Source: Apostichopus japonicus
Lineage: Eukaryota > Echinodermata > Holothuroidea > Aspidochirotida > Stichopodidae
Length of the DNA: 64,000 nucleotides
Assembly (NCBI RefSeq): GCF_037975245.1
Contig: NC_092567.1
Span: 13,408,876 to 13,472,875 of the forward strand
Direction of reading: 5' to 3'
In this document: positions 27,621 to 42,683 of the stretch, one piece after another
Layout: each line of letters opens with the position of its first letter
Position numbering within the stretch: position 1 is the stretch's first letter
Program-made: the position numbers and the translations under genes
The notes under the pieces: generated by a model
Told to the model about the DNA's origin: nothing
Database searches by the model: none
Seen by the model: only the letters and a program-made list of their open reading frames with translations

Positions 27621-28567
27621 ATCGGTATCGCACATTCGATTGATCGTTACCGAACATTCGATTGATCGGTACCGCACATTCGATTAATCGGTACCGAACA
27701 TTCGATCGATTGATATTGCACATTCGATTGATCGGTACCGCACATTCGATTGATCAGGACCGAACATTCGATTGATCAGGACCGAACATTCGATTGATCG
27801 ATTTCGCACATTAGGTTGATCGGTTTCGCACATTCGATTGATCGATACTGTACATTCGATTGATCGGTACCGCAAATTCGATTGATCGGTACCGAACATT
27901 CGATTGATCAGGACCGAACATTCGATTCATTGGTTTCGCACATTTGGTTGATCGGTTTCGCACATTCGATGGATCGATACTGTACATTCGATTGATCGGT
28001 ACCGCACATTCGATTGATCGGTACCGCACATTCGATTGATCGGTACCGCACATTCGATTGATCGGTACCGAACATTCGATTGATCGATACCGCATATTCG
28101 ATTGATCGGTACCGAACATTCGATTAATCGGTACCGAACATTCGATTGATCGGTACCGCACATTCGATTGATCGGGAACAAACATTCGATTGATCGATAC
28201 CGCACATTCGATTGATCGGTACCGCACATTCGATTGATCGGTACCGCACATTCGATCGATCGATACCGCACATTCGATCGATCGGTACCGCACATTCGAT
28301 TGATCGGTACCGCACATTCGATCGATCGATACCGCACATTCGATTGATCGGTACCGAACATTCGATCGGTACTGCACATTCGATCGATCGATACCGCACA
28401 TTCGATTGATCGGTACCGCTCATTCGATCGATCGATACCGCACATTCGATCGATCGGTACCGAACATTCGATTGATCGTTACCGAACATTCGATTGGAAC
28501 CGAACATTCGATCGATCGGTACCGCACATTCGATTGATCGGTACCGAACATTCGATTGATCAGGACC

Positions 28568-29998
28568 GAACATTCGATTCATCGGTTTGGCACATTCGAT
28601 TTATCGGTACCGCACATTCGATTGATCGATACCGCACATTCGATTGATCGGTACCGAACATTCGTTTGATCGGTACCGCACATTCGATTGATCGGTACCG
28701 CACATTCGATTGATCGGTACCGCACATTCGATTGATCGGTACCGAACTTTCGATTGATCGATACCGCATATTCGATTGATCGGTACCGAACATTCGATTA
28801 ATCGGTACCGAACATTCGATTGATCGGTACCGCACAATCGATTGATCGGGACCGAACATTCGATTGATCGATACCGCACATTCGATCGATCGGTACCGCA
28901 CATTCGATTGATCGGTACCGCACATTCGATCGATCGATACCGCACATTCGATTGATCGGTACCGAACATTCGATCGATACTGCACATTCGATCGATCGAT
29001 ACCGCACATTCGATTGATCGGTACCGCTCATTCGATCGATCGATACCGCACATTTGATCGATCGATACCGCACATTCGATTGATCGGTATCGCACATTCG
29101 ATTGATAGGTACCGAACATTCGATTGATCGGTACCGCACATTCGATTGATCGGTAGTGAACATTCGATCGATCGATATTGCACATTCGATCGATCGGTAC
29201 CGAACATTCGATTGATCGATACCGAACATTCGATTGATCGGTAACGAACATTCGATTGATCGATACCGCACATTCGATTGATCGGTACCGAACCTTCGAT
29301 TCATTGGTGTCGCACATTCGATTGATCGATACAGAATATTCAATCGATCGATACCGCACATTCGATTGATCGATACCGCACATTCGATTGATCGGTACCG
29401 CACATTCGATTGATCGGTACCGAACATTCGATTGATCGATACCGCATATACGATTGATCGGTACCGAACATTCGATTAATCGGTACCGAACATTCGATTG
29501 ATCGGTACCGCACATTCGATTGATCGGGACCAAACATTCGATTGATCGATACCGAACATTCGATTGGTACCGAACATTCGATTGATCAGGACCGAACATT
29601 CGATTGATCGGTTTCGCACATTTGGTTGATCGGTTTCGCACATTCGATCGATCGATACCGAACATTCCATTGATCGGTACCGCATATTCGATTGATCGGT
29701 ACCGCACATTCGATTGATCGATACCGCACATTCGATTGATCGATACCGGACATTCGATTGATCGATACCGCACATTCGATTGATCGGTACCGAACATTCG
29801 TTTGATCGGTAGCGCACATTCGATCGATCGATTGGTACCGCACATTCGATTGATCGGTACCGCCTATTTGGTTGATCGGTTTCGCACATTCGATCGATCG
29901 ATACCGAACATTCGATTGATCGGTACCGCACATTCGATTGATCGGTACCAAACATTCGATTGATCGATACCGCACATTCGATTGATCGGTACCGAACA
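28568..29998. repeat. Satellite block, copy 2 of the 3,118-bp-offset repeat
   Basis: This is the second copy of 25,450-26,880. It lies inside the 7-kb segment, so this block is also found near 47,230 and 54,257. A CGCATATACG variant near 29,449 is private to this copy. Confidence 0.85.
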
Positions 29999-30670
29999 TT
30001 CGATTGATCGATACCGCACATTCGATTGATCGGTACCGAACCTTCGATTCATTGGTACCGCACATTCGATTGATCGGTACCGCACATTCGATCGATCGGT
30101 ACCGCACATTCGATTGATCGGTACCGAACATTCGATTGATCGGTTTCGCACATTTGGTTGATCGGTTTCGCACATTCGATCGATCGATACCGAACATTCG
30201 ATTCATTGGTACCGCACATTCGATTGATCGATACAGAACATTCGATCGATCGATACCGCACATTCGATATATCGGTACCGCACATTCGATCGATCGGTAC
30301 CGCACATTCGGTTGATCGGTACCGAACATTCGATTGATCAGGACCGAACATTCGATTGATCGATTTCGCACATTTGGTTGATCGGTTTCGCACGTTCGAT
30401 CGATCGATACCGAACATTCGATTGATCGGTACCGCACATTCGATTGATCGGTACCGAACATTCGATTGATCGATACCGCACATTCGATTGATCGGTACCG
30501 AACATTATATTGATCGGTACCGAACATTCGATCGATCGATACCGAACATTCGATTGATCGGTACCGCACATTCGATTTATCGATACCGCACATTCGATTG
30601 ATCGGAACCGCACATTCGATTGATCGATACCGCATATTCGATTGATCGGTACCGAACATTCGATTGATCG

Positions 30671-30690
30671 GTACCGAACGGTTTCGCACA
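30671..30690. repeat. 10-bp remnant monomer (12-bp deletion)
   Basis: GTACCGAAC is joined directly to GGTTTCGCAC, whereas a full unit would have ATTCGATTGATC between them. The same junction is present near 33,330, 49,380, 52,262, 56,409 and 59,968, which makes it a clean marker of shared ancestry. Confidence 0.85.
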
Positions 30691-33600
30691 TTCGATTGAT
30701 CGGTACCGCACATTCGATCGATCGATGCCGCACATTCGATTGATCGGTATCGCACATTCGATTGATCGGTACCGCACATTCGATTGATCGATACCGCACA
30801 TTCGATGGATCGATACCGGATATTCGATTGATCGATACCGCACATTCGATTGAAAGGTACCGAACATTCGTTTGATCGGTACCGCACATTCGATTAATCG
30901 GTACCGCACATTCGATCGATCGATACTGCACATTCGATATATCGGTAGCGCACATTCGATCGATCGGTACCGCACATTCGATTGATCGGTACCGAACATT
31001 CGATTCATCGGTTTTGTACATTCGATTTATCGGTACCGGACATTCGATTGATCGATACCGAACATTCGATTGATCGGTACCGAACATTCGTTTGATCGGT
31101 AGCGCACATTCGATTGATCGGTACCGCACATTCGATTGATCGGTACCGCACATTCGATTGATCGGTACCCTACATTCGATTGATCGGTACCGCACATTCG
31201 ATTGATCGATACCGCATATTCGATTGATCGGTACCGAACATTCGTTTATTCGGTACCGAACATTCGATTGATCGGTACCGCACAATCGATTGATCGGGAC
31301 CAAACATTCGATTGATCGATACCGCACATTCGATCGATCGGTACCGCACATTCGATTGATCGGTACCGCACATTCGATCGATCGATACCGCACATTCGAT
31401 TGATCGGTACCGAACATTCGATCGATACTGCACATTCGATCGATCGATACCGCACATTCGATTGATCGGTACCGCTCATTCGATCGATCGATACCGCACA
31501 TTCGATCGATCGGTACCGAACATTCGATTGATCGGTACCGAACATTCGATTGGAACCGAACATTCGATCGATCGGTACCGCACATTCGATTGATCGGTAC
31601 CGAACATTCGATTGATCAGGACCGAACATTCGATTCATCGGTTTCGCACATTCGATTGATCGGTACCGCACATTCGATTGATCGATACCGCACATTCGAT
31701 TGATCGGTACCGAATATTCGTTTGATCGGTACCGCACATTCGATTGATCGGTACCGCACATTCGATTGATCGGTACCGCACATTCGATTGATCGGTACCG
31801 AACATTCGATTGATCGATACCGCATATTCGATTGATCGGTACCGAACATTCGATTAATCGGTACCGAACATTCGATTGATCGGTACCGCACAATCGATTG
31901 ATCGGGACCAAACATTCGATTGATCGATACCGCACATTCGATCGATCGGTACCGCACATTCGATTGATCGGTACCGCACATTCGATCGATCGATACCGCA
32001 CATTCGATTGATCGGTACCGAACATTCGATCGATACTGCACATTCGATCGATCGATACCGCACATTCGATTGATCGGTACCGCTCATTCGATCGATCGAT
32101 ACCGCACATTTGATCGATCGATACCGCACTTTCGATTGATCGGTATCGCACATTCGATTGATCGGTACCGAACATTTGATTGATCGGTACCGCACATTCG
32201 ATTGATCGGTACCGAACCTTCGATTCATTGGTATCGCACATTCGATTGATCGATACAGAATATTCAATCGATCGATACCGCACATTCGATTGATCGATAC
32301 CGCACATTCGATTGATCGGTACCGAACATTCGATTGATCGATACCGAACATTCGATTGATCGATACCGCATATTCGATTGATCGGTACTGAACATTCGAT
32401 TAATCGGTACCGAACATTCGATCGATCGGTACCGCACATTCGATTGATCGGGACCAAACATTCGATTGATCGATACCGAACATTCGATTGGTACCGAACA
32501 TTCGATTGATCAGGACCGAACATTCGATTGATCGGTTTCGCACATTTGGTTGATCGGTTTCGCACATTCGATCGATCGATACCGAACATTCGATTGATCG
32601 GAACCGCACATTCGATTGATCGGTACCAAACATTCGATTGATCGATACCGCACATTCGATTGATCGGTACCGAACATTATATTGATCGGTACCGAACATT
32701 CGATTGATCGGTACCGAACATTCGATTGATCGATACCGCACATTCGATTGATCGGTACCGAACCTTCGATTCATTGGTACCGCACATTCGATATATCGGT
32801 ACCGCACATTCGATCGATCGGTACCGCACATTCGATTGATCGGTACCGAACATTCGATTGATCGGTTTCGCACATTTGGTTGATCGGTTTCGCACATTCG
32901 ATCGATCGATACCGAACATTCGATTCATTGGTACCGCACATTCGATTGATCGATACAGAACATTCGATCGATCGATACCGCACATTCGATATATCGGTAC
33001 CGCACATTCGATCGACCGGTACCGCACATTCGGTTGATCGGTACCGAACATTCGATTGATCAGGACCGAACATTCGATTGATCGATTTCGCACATTTGGT
33101 TGATCGGTTTCGCACGTTCGATCGATCGATACCGAACATTCGATTGATCGGTACCGCACATTCGATTGATCGGTACCGAACATTCGATCGATCGATACCG
33201 AACATTCGATTGATCGGTACCGCACATTCGATTTATCGATACCGCACATTCGATTGATCGGTACCACACATTCGATTGATCGATACCGCATATTCGATTG
33301 ATCGGTACCGAACATTCGATTGATCGGTACCGAACGGTTTCGCACATTAGGTTGATCGGTACCGCACATTCGATCGATCGATGCCGAACATTCGATTGAT
33401 CGGTATCGCACATTCGATTGATCGGTACCGCACATTCGATTGATCGATACCGCACATTCGATTGATCGATACCGGACATTCGATTGATCGATACCGCACA
33501 TTCGATTGAAAGGTACCGAACATTCGTTTGATCGGTACCGCACAATCGATTAATCGGTACCGCACATTCGATCGATCGATACTGCACATTCGATATATCG

Positions 33601-34600
33601 GTACCGCACATTCGATCGATCGGTACCGCACATTCGATTGATCGGTACCGAACATTCGATTCATCGGTTTCGTACATTCGATTTATCGGTACCGGACATT
33701 CGATTGATCGATACCGCACATTCGATTGATCGGTACCGAACATTCGTTTGATCGGTAGCGCACATTCGATTGATCGGTACCGCACATTCGATTGATCGGT
33801 ACCGCACATTCGATTGATCGGTACCGAACATTCGATTGATCGATACCGCATATTCGATTGATCGGTACCGAACATTCGATTAATCGGTACCGAACATTCG
33901 ATTGATCGGTACCGCACATTCGATTGATCGGGAACAAACATTCGATTGATCGATACCGCACATTCGATTGATCGGTACCGCACATTCGATTGATCGGTAC
34001 CGCACATTCGATCGATCGATACCGCACATTCGATTGATCGGTACCGAACATTCGATCGATACTGCACATTCGATCGATCGATACCGAACATTCGATTAAT
34101 CGGTACCGAACATTCGATTGATCGGTACCGCACATTCGATTGATCGGTACCGAACATTCGATTGATCGATACCGCATATTCGATTGATCGGTACCGAACA
34201 TTCGATTAATCGGTACCGAACATTCGATTGATCGGTACCGCACATTCGATTGATCGGGACCGCACATTCGATTGATCGGTACCGCACATTCGATTGGTCG
34301 GTACCGCACATTCGATTGATCGGTACCGCACATTCGATCGATCGATACCGCACATTCGATTGATCGGTACCGAACATTCGATTGATCGGTACCGAACATT
34401 CGATCGATACTGCACATTCGATCGATCGATACCGCACATTCGATTGATCGGTACCGCACATTCGATCGATCGATACCGCACATTCGATTGATCGGTACCG
34501 AACATTCGATTGATCGGTACCGAACATTCGATTGGTACCGAACATTCGATTGATCGGTACCGAACATTCGATCGATACTGCACATTTGATCGATCGATAC

Positions 34601-34919
34601 CGCACATTCGATTGATCGGTACCGCACATTCGATTGATCGGTACCGAACATTCGATTGATCGGTACCGCACATTCGATTGATCGGTACCGATTATTCGAT
34701 CGATCGATATTGCACATTCGATTGATCGGTACCGCACATTCGATTGATCGGTCCCGAACATTCGATTGATCAGGACCGAACATTCGATTGATCGGTTTCG
34801 CACATTAGGTTGATCGGTTTCGCACATTCGATTGATCGATACTGTACATTCGATTGATCGGTACCGCACATTCGATTGATCGGTACCGAACATTCGATTG
34901 ATCAGGACCGAACATTCGA
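34601..34919. repeat. Satellite linker before the T block
   Basis: Satellite monomers include an unusual CCGATTATTCG unit near 34,689 and the TTAGG / ACTGTAC series. The section from about 34,750 is shared with 61,246-61,415. No gene is seen. Confidence 0.75.
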
Positions 34920-36570
34920 TTCATTTATTTCGCACATTTGGTTGATCGGTTTCGCACATTCGATCGATCGATACCGAACATTCGATTGATCGGTACCGCA
35001 CATTCGATTGATCGGTACCGCACATTCGATTGATCGGTACCAAACATTCGATTGATCAGGACCGAACATTCGATTCATCGGTTTCGCACATTTGGTTGAT
35101 CGGTTTCGCACATTCGATCGATCGATACCGAACATTCGATTGATCGGTACCGCACATTCGATCGATCGGTACCGCACATTCGATTGATCGATACCGCACA
35201 TTCGATTGATCGATACCGGACATTCGATTGATCGATACCGGACATTCGATTGATCGATACCGAACATTCGTTTGATCGGTACCGCACATTCGATCGATCG
35301 ATTGGTACCGCACATTCGATTGATCGGTACCGCACATTCGATTGATCGGTACCGTACATTCGATCGATCGATACTGCACATTCGATCGATCGGTACCGAA
35401 CATTCGATTGATCGCTACCGAACATTCGATTGATCGGTACCGAACATTCGATCGACCGATACCGCACATTCGTTTGATCGGTACCGAACCTTCGATTCAT
35501 TGGTACCCCACATTCGATTGATCGATACAGAACATTCGATCGATCGATACCGCACATTCGATATATCGGTACCGTACATTCGATCGATCGGTACCGCACA
35601 TTCGATCGATCGGTACCGAACATTCGATTGTTCGATACCGCACATTCGATTGATCGGTACCGCACATTCGATCGATCGATACCGCACATTCGATTGATCG
35701 GTACCGAACATTCGATCGATACTGCACATTCGATCGATCGATACCGAACATTCGATTAATCGGTACCGAACATTCGATTGATCGGTACCGCACATTCGAT
35801 TGATCGGTACCGAACATTCGATTGATCGATACCGCATATTCGATTGATCGGTACCGAACATTCGATCGATCGATACCGAACATTCGATTGATCGGTACCG
35901 AACATTATATTGATCGGTACCGAACATTCGATCGATCGATACCGCACATTCGATTGATCGGTACCGAACATTCGTTTGATCGGTACCGTACATTCGATTG
36001 ATCGGTACCGAACATTCGATTGATCGGTTTCGCACATTCGATCGATCGATACCGAACATTTAGTTGATCGGTTTCGCACATTCGATCGATCGATACCGAA
36101 CATTCGATTGATCGGTACCGCACATTTGATTGATCGGTACCGAACATTCGATTGATCGATACCGCACATTCGATTGATCGGTACCGAACATTATATTGAT
36201 CGGTACCGAACATTCGATCGATCGATACTGCACATTCGATTGATCGGTACCGCACATTCGATTTATCGATACCGCACATTCGATTGATCGGTACCACACA
36301 TTCGATTGATCGATACCGCATATTCGATTGATCGGTACCGAACATTCCATTGATCGGTACCGCATATTCGATTGATCGGTACCGAACATTCGATTGATCG
36401 ATATCGCATATTCGATCGATCGATATCGCACATTCGATATATCGGTACCGCACATTCGATCGATCGGTACCGCACATTCGATTGATCGGTACCGAACATT
36501 CGATTGATCAGGACCGAACATTCGATTGATCGGTTTCGCACATTTGGTTGATCGGTTTCGCACATTCGAT
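34920..36570. repeat. T block, copy 1 (1.65 kb)
   Basis: The block opens with CGATTCATTTATTTCGC, a marker seen elsewhere only at 58,525 and 61,413. It matches 61,416-63,066 at a constant 26,496-bp offset. Its first kilobase also matches 58,528-59,520 (offset 23,608), and a part matches 63,099-64,000. Rare variants inside include CGCTACC, CGACCGATACC, ACCCCAC and GATACAGAAC. Confidence 0.88.
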
Positions 36571-36680
36571 CGATCGATACCGAACATTCGATTGATCGGT
36601 ACCGAACATTCGATTGATCGGTACCGAACATTCGATTGATCGATACCGCATATTCGATTGATCGGTACCGAACATTCTAT
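35870..36680. repeat. P block, copy 1
   Basis: This is about 0.8 kb bounded by the CGATCGATCGATACCGAAC monomer before TTATATTG (35,908) and the ATTCTATCGATCG monomer (36,674). It recurs at about 39,886-40,693 (offset 4,016) and 41,876-42,683 (offset 6,006). Private variants shared by the copies include GGTACCACAC, CGATATCGCATATT and the CATTCCATTG unit. Confidence 0.85.
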
Positions 36681-38676
36681 CGATCGATACCGCACATTCG
36701 ATTGATCGGTACCGCCCATTCGATTTATCGGTTCCGGACATTCGATTGATCGATACCGCACATTTGGTTGATCGGTTTCTCACATTCGATCGATCGATAC
36801 CGAACACTCGATTGATCGGTACCGCACATTTGATCGATCGGTACCGCACATTCGATTGATCGATACCGCACATTCGATTAATCGATACCGGACATTCGAT
36901 TGATCGATACCGCACATTCGATCGATCGATACCGCACATTCGATTGATCGGTAACAAACATTCGATTGATCGGTACCGAACATTCGATTGGTACCGAACA
37001 TTCGATCGATCGATACTGCACATTCGATCGATCGGTACCGAACATTCGATTGATCGGTACCGAACATTCGATTGATCGGTACCGAACATTCGATCGACCG
37101 ATACCGCACATTCGTTTGATCGGTACCGAACCTTCGATTCATTGGTACCGCACATTCGATTGATCGATACAGAACATTCGATCGATCGATACCGCACATT
37201 CGATATATCGGTACCGTACATTCGATTGATCGGTACCGCACATTCGATTGATCGGTACCGAACATTCGATTGATCGATACCGCATATTCGATTGATCGGT
37301 ACCGAACATTCGATCGATCGATACCGCACATTTGATCGATCGATACCGCACATTCGATTGATCGGTATCGCACATTCGATTGATAGGTACCGAACATTTG
37401 ATTGATCGGTACCGCACATTCGATTGATCGGTAGTGAACATTCGATCGATCGATATTGCACATTCGATCGATCGGTACCGAACATTCGATTGATCGATAC
37501 CGAACATTCGATTGATCGGTAACGAACATTCGATTGATCGATACCGCACATTCGATTGATCGGTACCGAACCTTCGATTCATTGATGTCGCACATTCGAT
37601 TGATCGATACAGAATATTCAATCGATCGATACCGCACATTCGATTGATCGATACCGCACATTCGATTGATCGGTACCGCACATTCGATTGATCGGTACCG
37701 AACATTCGATTGATCGATACCGCATATTCGATTGATCGGTACCGAACATTCGATTAATCGGTACCGAACATTCGATTGATCGGTACCGCACATTCGATTG
37801 ATCGGTTTCGCACATTTGGTTGATCGGTTTCGCACATTCGATCGATCGATACCGAACATTCCATTGATCGGTACCGCATATTCGATTGATCGGTACCGCA
37901 CATTCGATTGATCGATACCGCACATTCGATTGATCGATACAGAACATTCGATTGATCGGTACCGAACATTCGATTGGTACCGAACATTCGATTGATCGGT
38001 ACCGAACATTCGATCGATACTGCACATTTGATCGATCGATACCGCACATTCGATTGATCGGTACCGCACATTCGATTGATCGGTACCGAACATTCGTTTC
38101 ATCGATAAAGCACATTCGATTGATCGGTACCGGACATTCGATTGATCGGTACCGCACATTCGATTGATCGGTACCGCACATTCGATCGATCGATACCGCA
38201 CATTCGATTGATCGGTACCGAACATTCGATCGATACTGCACATTTGATCGATCGATACCGCACATTCGATTGATCGGTACCGCACATTCGATTGATCGGT
38301 ACTGAACATTCGTTTCATCGATAAAGCACATTCGATTGATCGGTACCGGACATTCGATTGATCGGTACCGCACATTCGATTGATCGGTACCGCACATTCG
38401 ATCGATCGATACCGCACATTCGATTGATCGGTACCGAACATTCGATCGATACTGCACATTCGATCGATCGATACCGAACATTCGATTGATCGGTACCGAA
38501 CATTCGATTGATCGGTACCGCACATTCGATTGATCGGTACCGAACATTCGATTGATCGATACCGCATATTCGATTGATCGGTACCGAACATTCGATTAAT
38601 CGGTACCGAACATTCGATTGATCGGTACCGCACATTCGATTGATCGGGACCGCACATTCGATTGATCGATACCGCA
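36681..38676. repeat. Q block, copy 1 (~2.0 kb)
   Basis: This recurs at 42,687-44,682 at an offset of 6,006 bp, exactly 273 monomer lengths. It contains CCGAACACTCG, GGTTCCGGAC, GGTAGTGAAC and two copies of the CGTTTCATCGATAAAGC marker 216 bp apart. Differences between the two Q copies are few, for example 37,585 (A versus G) and 38,304 (T versus C). Confidence 0.88.
37995..38459. repeat. 216-bp tandem duplication inside the Q block
   Basis: The series short monomer CGATCGATACTGC, CATTTGATCG, CGTTTCATCGATAAAGC, CGGTACCGGAC is present twice, 216 bp apart (marker at 38,095 and 38,311). The unit is nine full monomers plus one 18-bp monomer. The same double arrangement is in the second Q copy (44,101 and 44,317), so it predates the 6,006-bp duplication. 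Confidence 0.85.
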
Positions 38677-39885
38677 CATTCGATTGATCGGTACCGAACA
38701 TTCGATTGATCGGTACCGCACATTCGATCGATCGATACCGCACATTCGATTGATCGGTACCGAACATTCGATTGATCGGTACCGAACATTCGATCGATAC
38801 TGCACATTTGATCGATCGATACCGCACATTCCATTGATCGGTATCGCACATTCGATTGATCGTTACCGAACATTCGATTGATCGGTACCGCACATTCGAT
38901 TAATCGGTACCGAACATTCGATCGATTGATATTGCACATTCGATTGATCGGTACCGCACATTCGATTGATCAGGACCGAACATTCGATTGATCAGGACCG
39001 AACATTCGATTGATCGATTTCGCACATTAGGTTGATCGGTTTCGCACATTCGATTGATCGATACTGTACATTCGATTGATCGGTACCGCAAATTCGATTG
39101 ATCGGTACCGAACATTCGATTGATCAGGACCGAACATTCGATTCATTGGTTTCGCACATTTGGTTGATCGGTTTCGCACATTCGATGGATCGATACTGTA
39201 CATTCGATTGATCGGTACCGCACATTCGATTGATCGGTACCGCACATTCGATTGATCGGTACCGCACATTCGATTGATCGGTACCGAACATTCGATTGAT
39301 CGATACCGCATATTCGATTGATCGGTACCGAACATTCGATTAATCGGTACCGAACATTCGATTGATCGGTACCGCACATTCGATTGATCGGGAACAAACA
39401 TTCGATTGATCGATACCGCACATTCGATTGATCGGTACCGCACATTCGATTGATCGGTACCGCACATTCGATCGATCGATACCGCACATTCGATCGATCG
39501 GTACCGCACATTCGATTGATCGGTACCGCACATTCGATCGATCGATACCGCACATTCGATTGATCGGTACCGAACATTCGATCGATTCTGCACATTCGAT
39601 CGATCGATACCGCACATTCGATTGATCGGTACCGCTCATTCGATCGATCGATACCGCACATTCGATCGATCGGTACCGAACATTCGATTGATCGGTACCG
39701 AACATTCGATTGGAACCGAACATTCGATCGATCGGTACCGCACATTCGATTGATCGGTACCGAACATTCGATTGATCAGGACCGAACATTCGATTCATCG
39801 GTTTGGCACATTCGATTTATCGGTACCGCACATTCGATTGATCGATACCGCACATTCGATTGATCGGTACCGAACATTCGATCGA
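38677..39885. repeat. R block, copy 1 (~1.2 kb)
   Basis: This block runs from CGATTGATCGGTACCGAAC through the short monomer CGATCGATACTGC, the TTGATATTGC unit, two CAGGACC units, TTAGG, GGGAACAAAC and CGATCGATTCTGC to GGTTTGGCAC. It recurs at 40,667, 44,683 and, shortened, at 46,250 and 53,500 onward. It is the most often copied cassette in the right half. Confidence 0.85.
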
Positions 39886-40693
39886 TCGATACCGAACATT
39901 CGATTGATCGGTACCGAACATTATATTGATCGGTACCGAACATTCGATCGATCGATACCGCACATTCGATTGATCGGTACCGAACATTCGTTTGATCGGT
40001 ACCGTACATTCGATTGATCGGTACCGAACATTCGATTGATCGGTTTCGCAAATTCGATCGATCGATACCGAACATTTGGTTGATCGGTTTCGCACATTCG
40101 ATCGATCGATACCGAACATTCGATTGATCGGTACCGCACATTTGATTGATCGGTACCGAACATTCGATTGATCGATACCGCACATTCGATTGATCGGTAC
40201 CGAACATTATATTGATCGGTACCGAACATTCGATCGATCGATACTGCACATTCGATTGATCGGTACCGCACATTCGATTTATCGATACCGCACATTCGAT
40301 TGATCGGTACCACACATTCGATTGATCGATACCGCATATTCGATTGATCGGTACCGAACATTCCATTGATCGGTACCGCATATTCGATTGATCGGTACCG
40401 AACATTCGATTGATCGATATCGCATATTCGATCGATCGATATCGCACATTCGATATATCGGTACCGCACATTCGATCGATCGGTACCGCACATTCGATTG
40501 ATCGGTACCGAACATTCGATTGATCAGGACCGAACATTCGATTGATCGGTTTCGCACATTTGGTTGATCGGTTTCGCACATTCGATCGATCGATACCGAA
40601 CATTCGATTGATCGGTACCGCACATTCGATTGATCGGTACCGAACATTCGATTGATCGATACCGCATATTCGATTGATCGGTACCGAACATTC
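39886..40693. repeat. P block, copy 2
   Basis: This matches P copy 1 at an offset of 4,016 bp and P copy 3 at 1,990 bp. At its right edge it passes directly into R, skipping Q. Confidence 0.85.
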
Positions 40694-41875
40694 GATTGAT
40701 CGGTACCGCACATTCGATCGATCGATACCGCACATTCGATTGATCGGTACCGAACATTCGATTGATCGGTACCGAACATTCGATCGATACTGCACATTTG
40801 ATCGATCGATACCGCACATTCCATTGATCGGTATCGCACATTCGATTGATCGTTACCGAACATTCGATTGATCGGTACCGCACATTCGATTAATCGGTAC
40901 CGAACATTCGATCGATTGATATTGCACATTCGATTGATCGGTACCGCACATTCGATTGATCAGGACCGAACATTCGATTGATCAGGACCGAACATTCGAT
41001 TGATCGATTTCGCACATTAGGTTGATCGGTTTCGCACATTCGATTGATCGATACTGTACATTCGATTGATCGGTACCGCAAATTCGATTGATCGGTACCG
41101 AACATTCGATTGATCAGGACCGAACATTCGATTCATTGGTTTCGCACATTTGGTTGATCGGTTTCGCACATTCGATGGATCGATACTGTACATTCGATTG
41201 ATCGGTACCGCACATTCGATTGATCGGTACCGCACATTCGATTGATCGGTACCGCACATTCGATTGATCGGTACCGAACATTCGATTGATCGATACCGCA
41301 TATTCGATTGATCGGTACCGAACATTCGATTAATCGGTACCGAACATTCGATTGATCGGTACCGCACATTCGATTGATCGGGAACAAACATTCGATTGAT
41401 CGATACCGCACATTCGATTGATCGGTACCGCACATTCGATTGATCGGTACCGCACATTCGATCGATCGATACCGCACATTCGATCGATCGGTACCGCACA
41501 TTCGATTGATCGGTACCGCACATTCGATCGATCGATACCGCACATTCGATTGATCGGTACCGAACATTCGATCGATTCTGCACATTCGATCGATCGATAC
41601 CGCACATTCGATTGATCGGTACCGCTCATTCGATCGATCGATACCGCACATTCGATCGATCGGTACCGAACATTCGATTGATCGGTACCGAACATTCGAT
41701 TGGAACCGAACATTCGATCGATCGGTACCGCACATTCGATTGATCGGTACCGAACATTCGATTGATCAGGACCGAACATTCGATTCATCGGTTTGGCACA
41801 TTCGATTTATCGGTACCGCACATTCGATTGATCGATACCGCACATTCGATTGATCGGTACCGAACATTCGATCGA
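40667..41875. repeat. R block, copy 2
   Basis: This is R copied at an offset of 1,990 bp from copy 1. Together with the preceding P it forms the inserted R-P unit of the mosaic. I saw no substitution relative to copy 1 over the parts I compared. Confidence 0.88.
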
Positions 41876-42683
41876 TCGATACCGAACATTCGATTGATCG
41901 GTACCGAACATTATATTGATCGGTACCGAACATTCGATCGATCGATACCGCACATTCGATTGATCGGTACCGAACATTCGTTTGATCGGTACCGTACATT
42001 CGATTGATCGGTACCGAACATTCGATTGATCGGTTTCGCAAATTCGATCGATCGATACCGAACATTTGGTTGATCGGTTTCGCACATTCGATCGATCGAT
42101 ACCGAACATTCGATTGATCGGTACCGCACATTTGATTGATCGGTACCGAACATTCGATTGATCGATACCGCACATTCGATTGATCGGTACCGAACATTAT
42201 ATTGATCGGTACCGAACATTCGATCGATCGATACTGCACATTCGATTGATCGGTACCGCACATTCGATTTATCGATACCGCACATTCGATTGATCGGTAC
42301 CACACATTCGATTGATCGATACCGCATATTCGATTGATCGGTACCGAACATTCCATTGATCGGTACCGCATATTCGATTGATCGGTACCGAACATTCGAT
42401 TGATCGATATCGCATATTCGATCGATCGATATCGCACATTCGATATATCGGTACCGCACATTCGATCGATCGGTACCGCACATTCGATTGATCGGTACCG
42501 AACATTCGATTGATCAGGACCGAACATTCGATTGATCGGTTTCGCACATTTGGTTGATCGGTTTCGCACATTCGATCGATCGATACCGAACATTCGATTG
42601 ATCGGTACCGCACATTCGATTGATCTTTACCGAACATTCGATTGATCGATACCGCATATTCGATTGATCGGTACCGAACATTC
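41876..42683. repeat. P block, copy 3
   Basis: This is almost identical to P copy 2. The only change I noticed is at 42,626-42,627 (TT versus GG at 40,636-40,637), which turns CGGTACC into CTTTACC. Confidence 0.88.

Larger units (their letters stand above)
27620..34600. repeat. ~7-kb satellite segment, copy 1
   Basis: The variant order of this segment recurs at about 46,410-53,400. Matching anchor pairs are 27,684/46,474, 28,601/47,263, 30,049/48,755, 30,577/49,283, 32,264/50,952, 33,347/52,280 and 34,294/53,139. The offset drifts between 18,662 and 18,933 bp, mostly in steps that are whole monomers, so small groups of units have been gained or lost. It contains internal near-repeats (28.6-30.4 kb resembles 31.6-33.2 kb). 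Part of it occurs a third time at 53.5-58.5 kb. No gene or foreign element lies inside. Confidence 0.85.

Noticed and set aside
30578-30585. TATCGATA sites (also 15,209-15,216 and 33,234-33,241), like the insect DRE element
   Set aside because: The 8-bp motif follows from the TTTATCGATACC variant of the monomer, and the organism is unknown. Regulatory meaning cannot be supported.
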